From Mesaphorura yosii (lineage: Eukaryota; Arthropoda; Collembola; Poduromorpha; Tullbergiidae): a stretch of 64,000 nt of DNA. Position 1 is the first letter of the stretch, and each line of letters opens with the position of its first letter. This document shows positions 63,932 through 64,000 of this stretch, piece after piece. The stretch is from positions 1 through 64,000 of the forward strand of contig WIXG01000077.1 in the NCBI GenBank assembly GCA_009869945.1, read 5' to 3'. Under the pieces are notes generated by a model. It did not search any database. It was not told the origin of the DNA and saw nothing but the letters and a program-made list of their open reading frames with translations. A program made the translations under genes and the position numbers.

Positions 63932-64000
63932 TTTAGCTTCGGTCAGCCTCATCCAATGGAGAAGCTTCAGATGGCAGGAGGAACGATTTAGGATGGAATT

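Overview
This is animal nuclear DNA, most likely from an arthropod and probably a hexapod. The genes carry many short GT-AG introns (mostly 60-110 bp), code on both strands, use AATAAA poly(A) signals, and encode animal-specific families. The potassium channel resembles the insect open-rectifier channel Ork1 along most of its length, including the cytoplasmic part after the pore. I could not place the species. I saw no transposon, tRNA, rRNA or CRISPR array.

Seventeen protein genes could be rebuilt exon by exon, and every reconstruction closes to a whole number of codons. From left to right: inositol-trisphosphate 3-kinase (+, 5144-7505), SOCS4/5-type suppressor of cytokine signalling (+, 10213-11793), TOM20 (+, 13636-14365), mitochondrial acetyl-CoA synthetase ACSS1 (+, 15524-18243), an Ork1-like two-pore K+ channel (+, 22102-27437), exocyst Sec10/EXOC5 (+, 28395-31261), PRMT1 (-, 31537-33053), WDR43/Utp5 (+, 34105-37171), WDHD1/AND-1/Ctf4 (-, 37356-41455), scavenger decapping enzyme DcpS (+, 42088-43529), UBE3D-like E3 ligase (+, 43513-45021), gamma-tubulin complex GCP2 (-, 45278-48114), MTERF4 (-, 48536 to about 50049), an RBM7/11-like RNA-binding protein (+, 52395-54285), SIRT6 (-, 55177-57047), INTS7 (+, 57424-61569) and MOCS1 (-, 61617-63931).

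The left half (1-28 kb) is loose: four spaced genes with kilobases of apparently empty DNA between them, then a channel gene with a long first intron. From 28 kb to the end genes are packed tightly, in divergent pairs that may share promoters (PRMT1/WDR43, WDHD1/DCPS, SIRT6/INTS7) and convergent pairs whose 3' ends nearly touch or overlap (WDR43/WDHD1, RBM7-like/SIRT6, INTS7/MOCS1). The genes do not form one pathway. They are mainly housekeeping functions: mitochondrial import and metabolism, RNA processing, replication, secretion, microtubule nucleation and cofactor synthesis.

I found no wholly new system. The best leads are the 17-bp out-of-frame overlap of the DCPS and UBE3D reading frames, a MOCS1 splice donor that contains the MOCS1A stop codon, a tenfold basic-[I/V]-S motif array in the K+ channel tail with an intron whose retention would remove most of it, and several decision-point introns (in-frame 75-bp intron in Sec10, GC-AG intron in SIRT6, weak donor in WDHD1).
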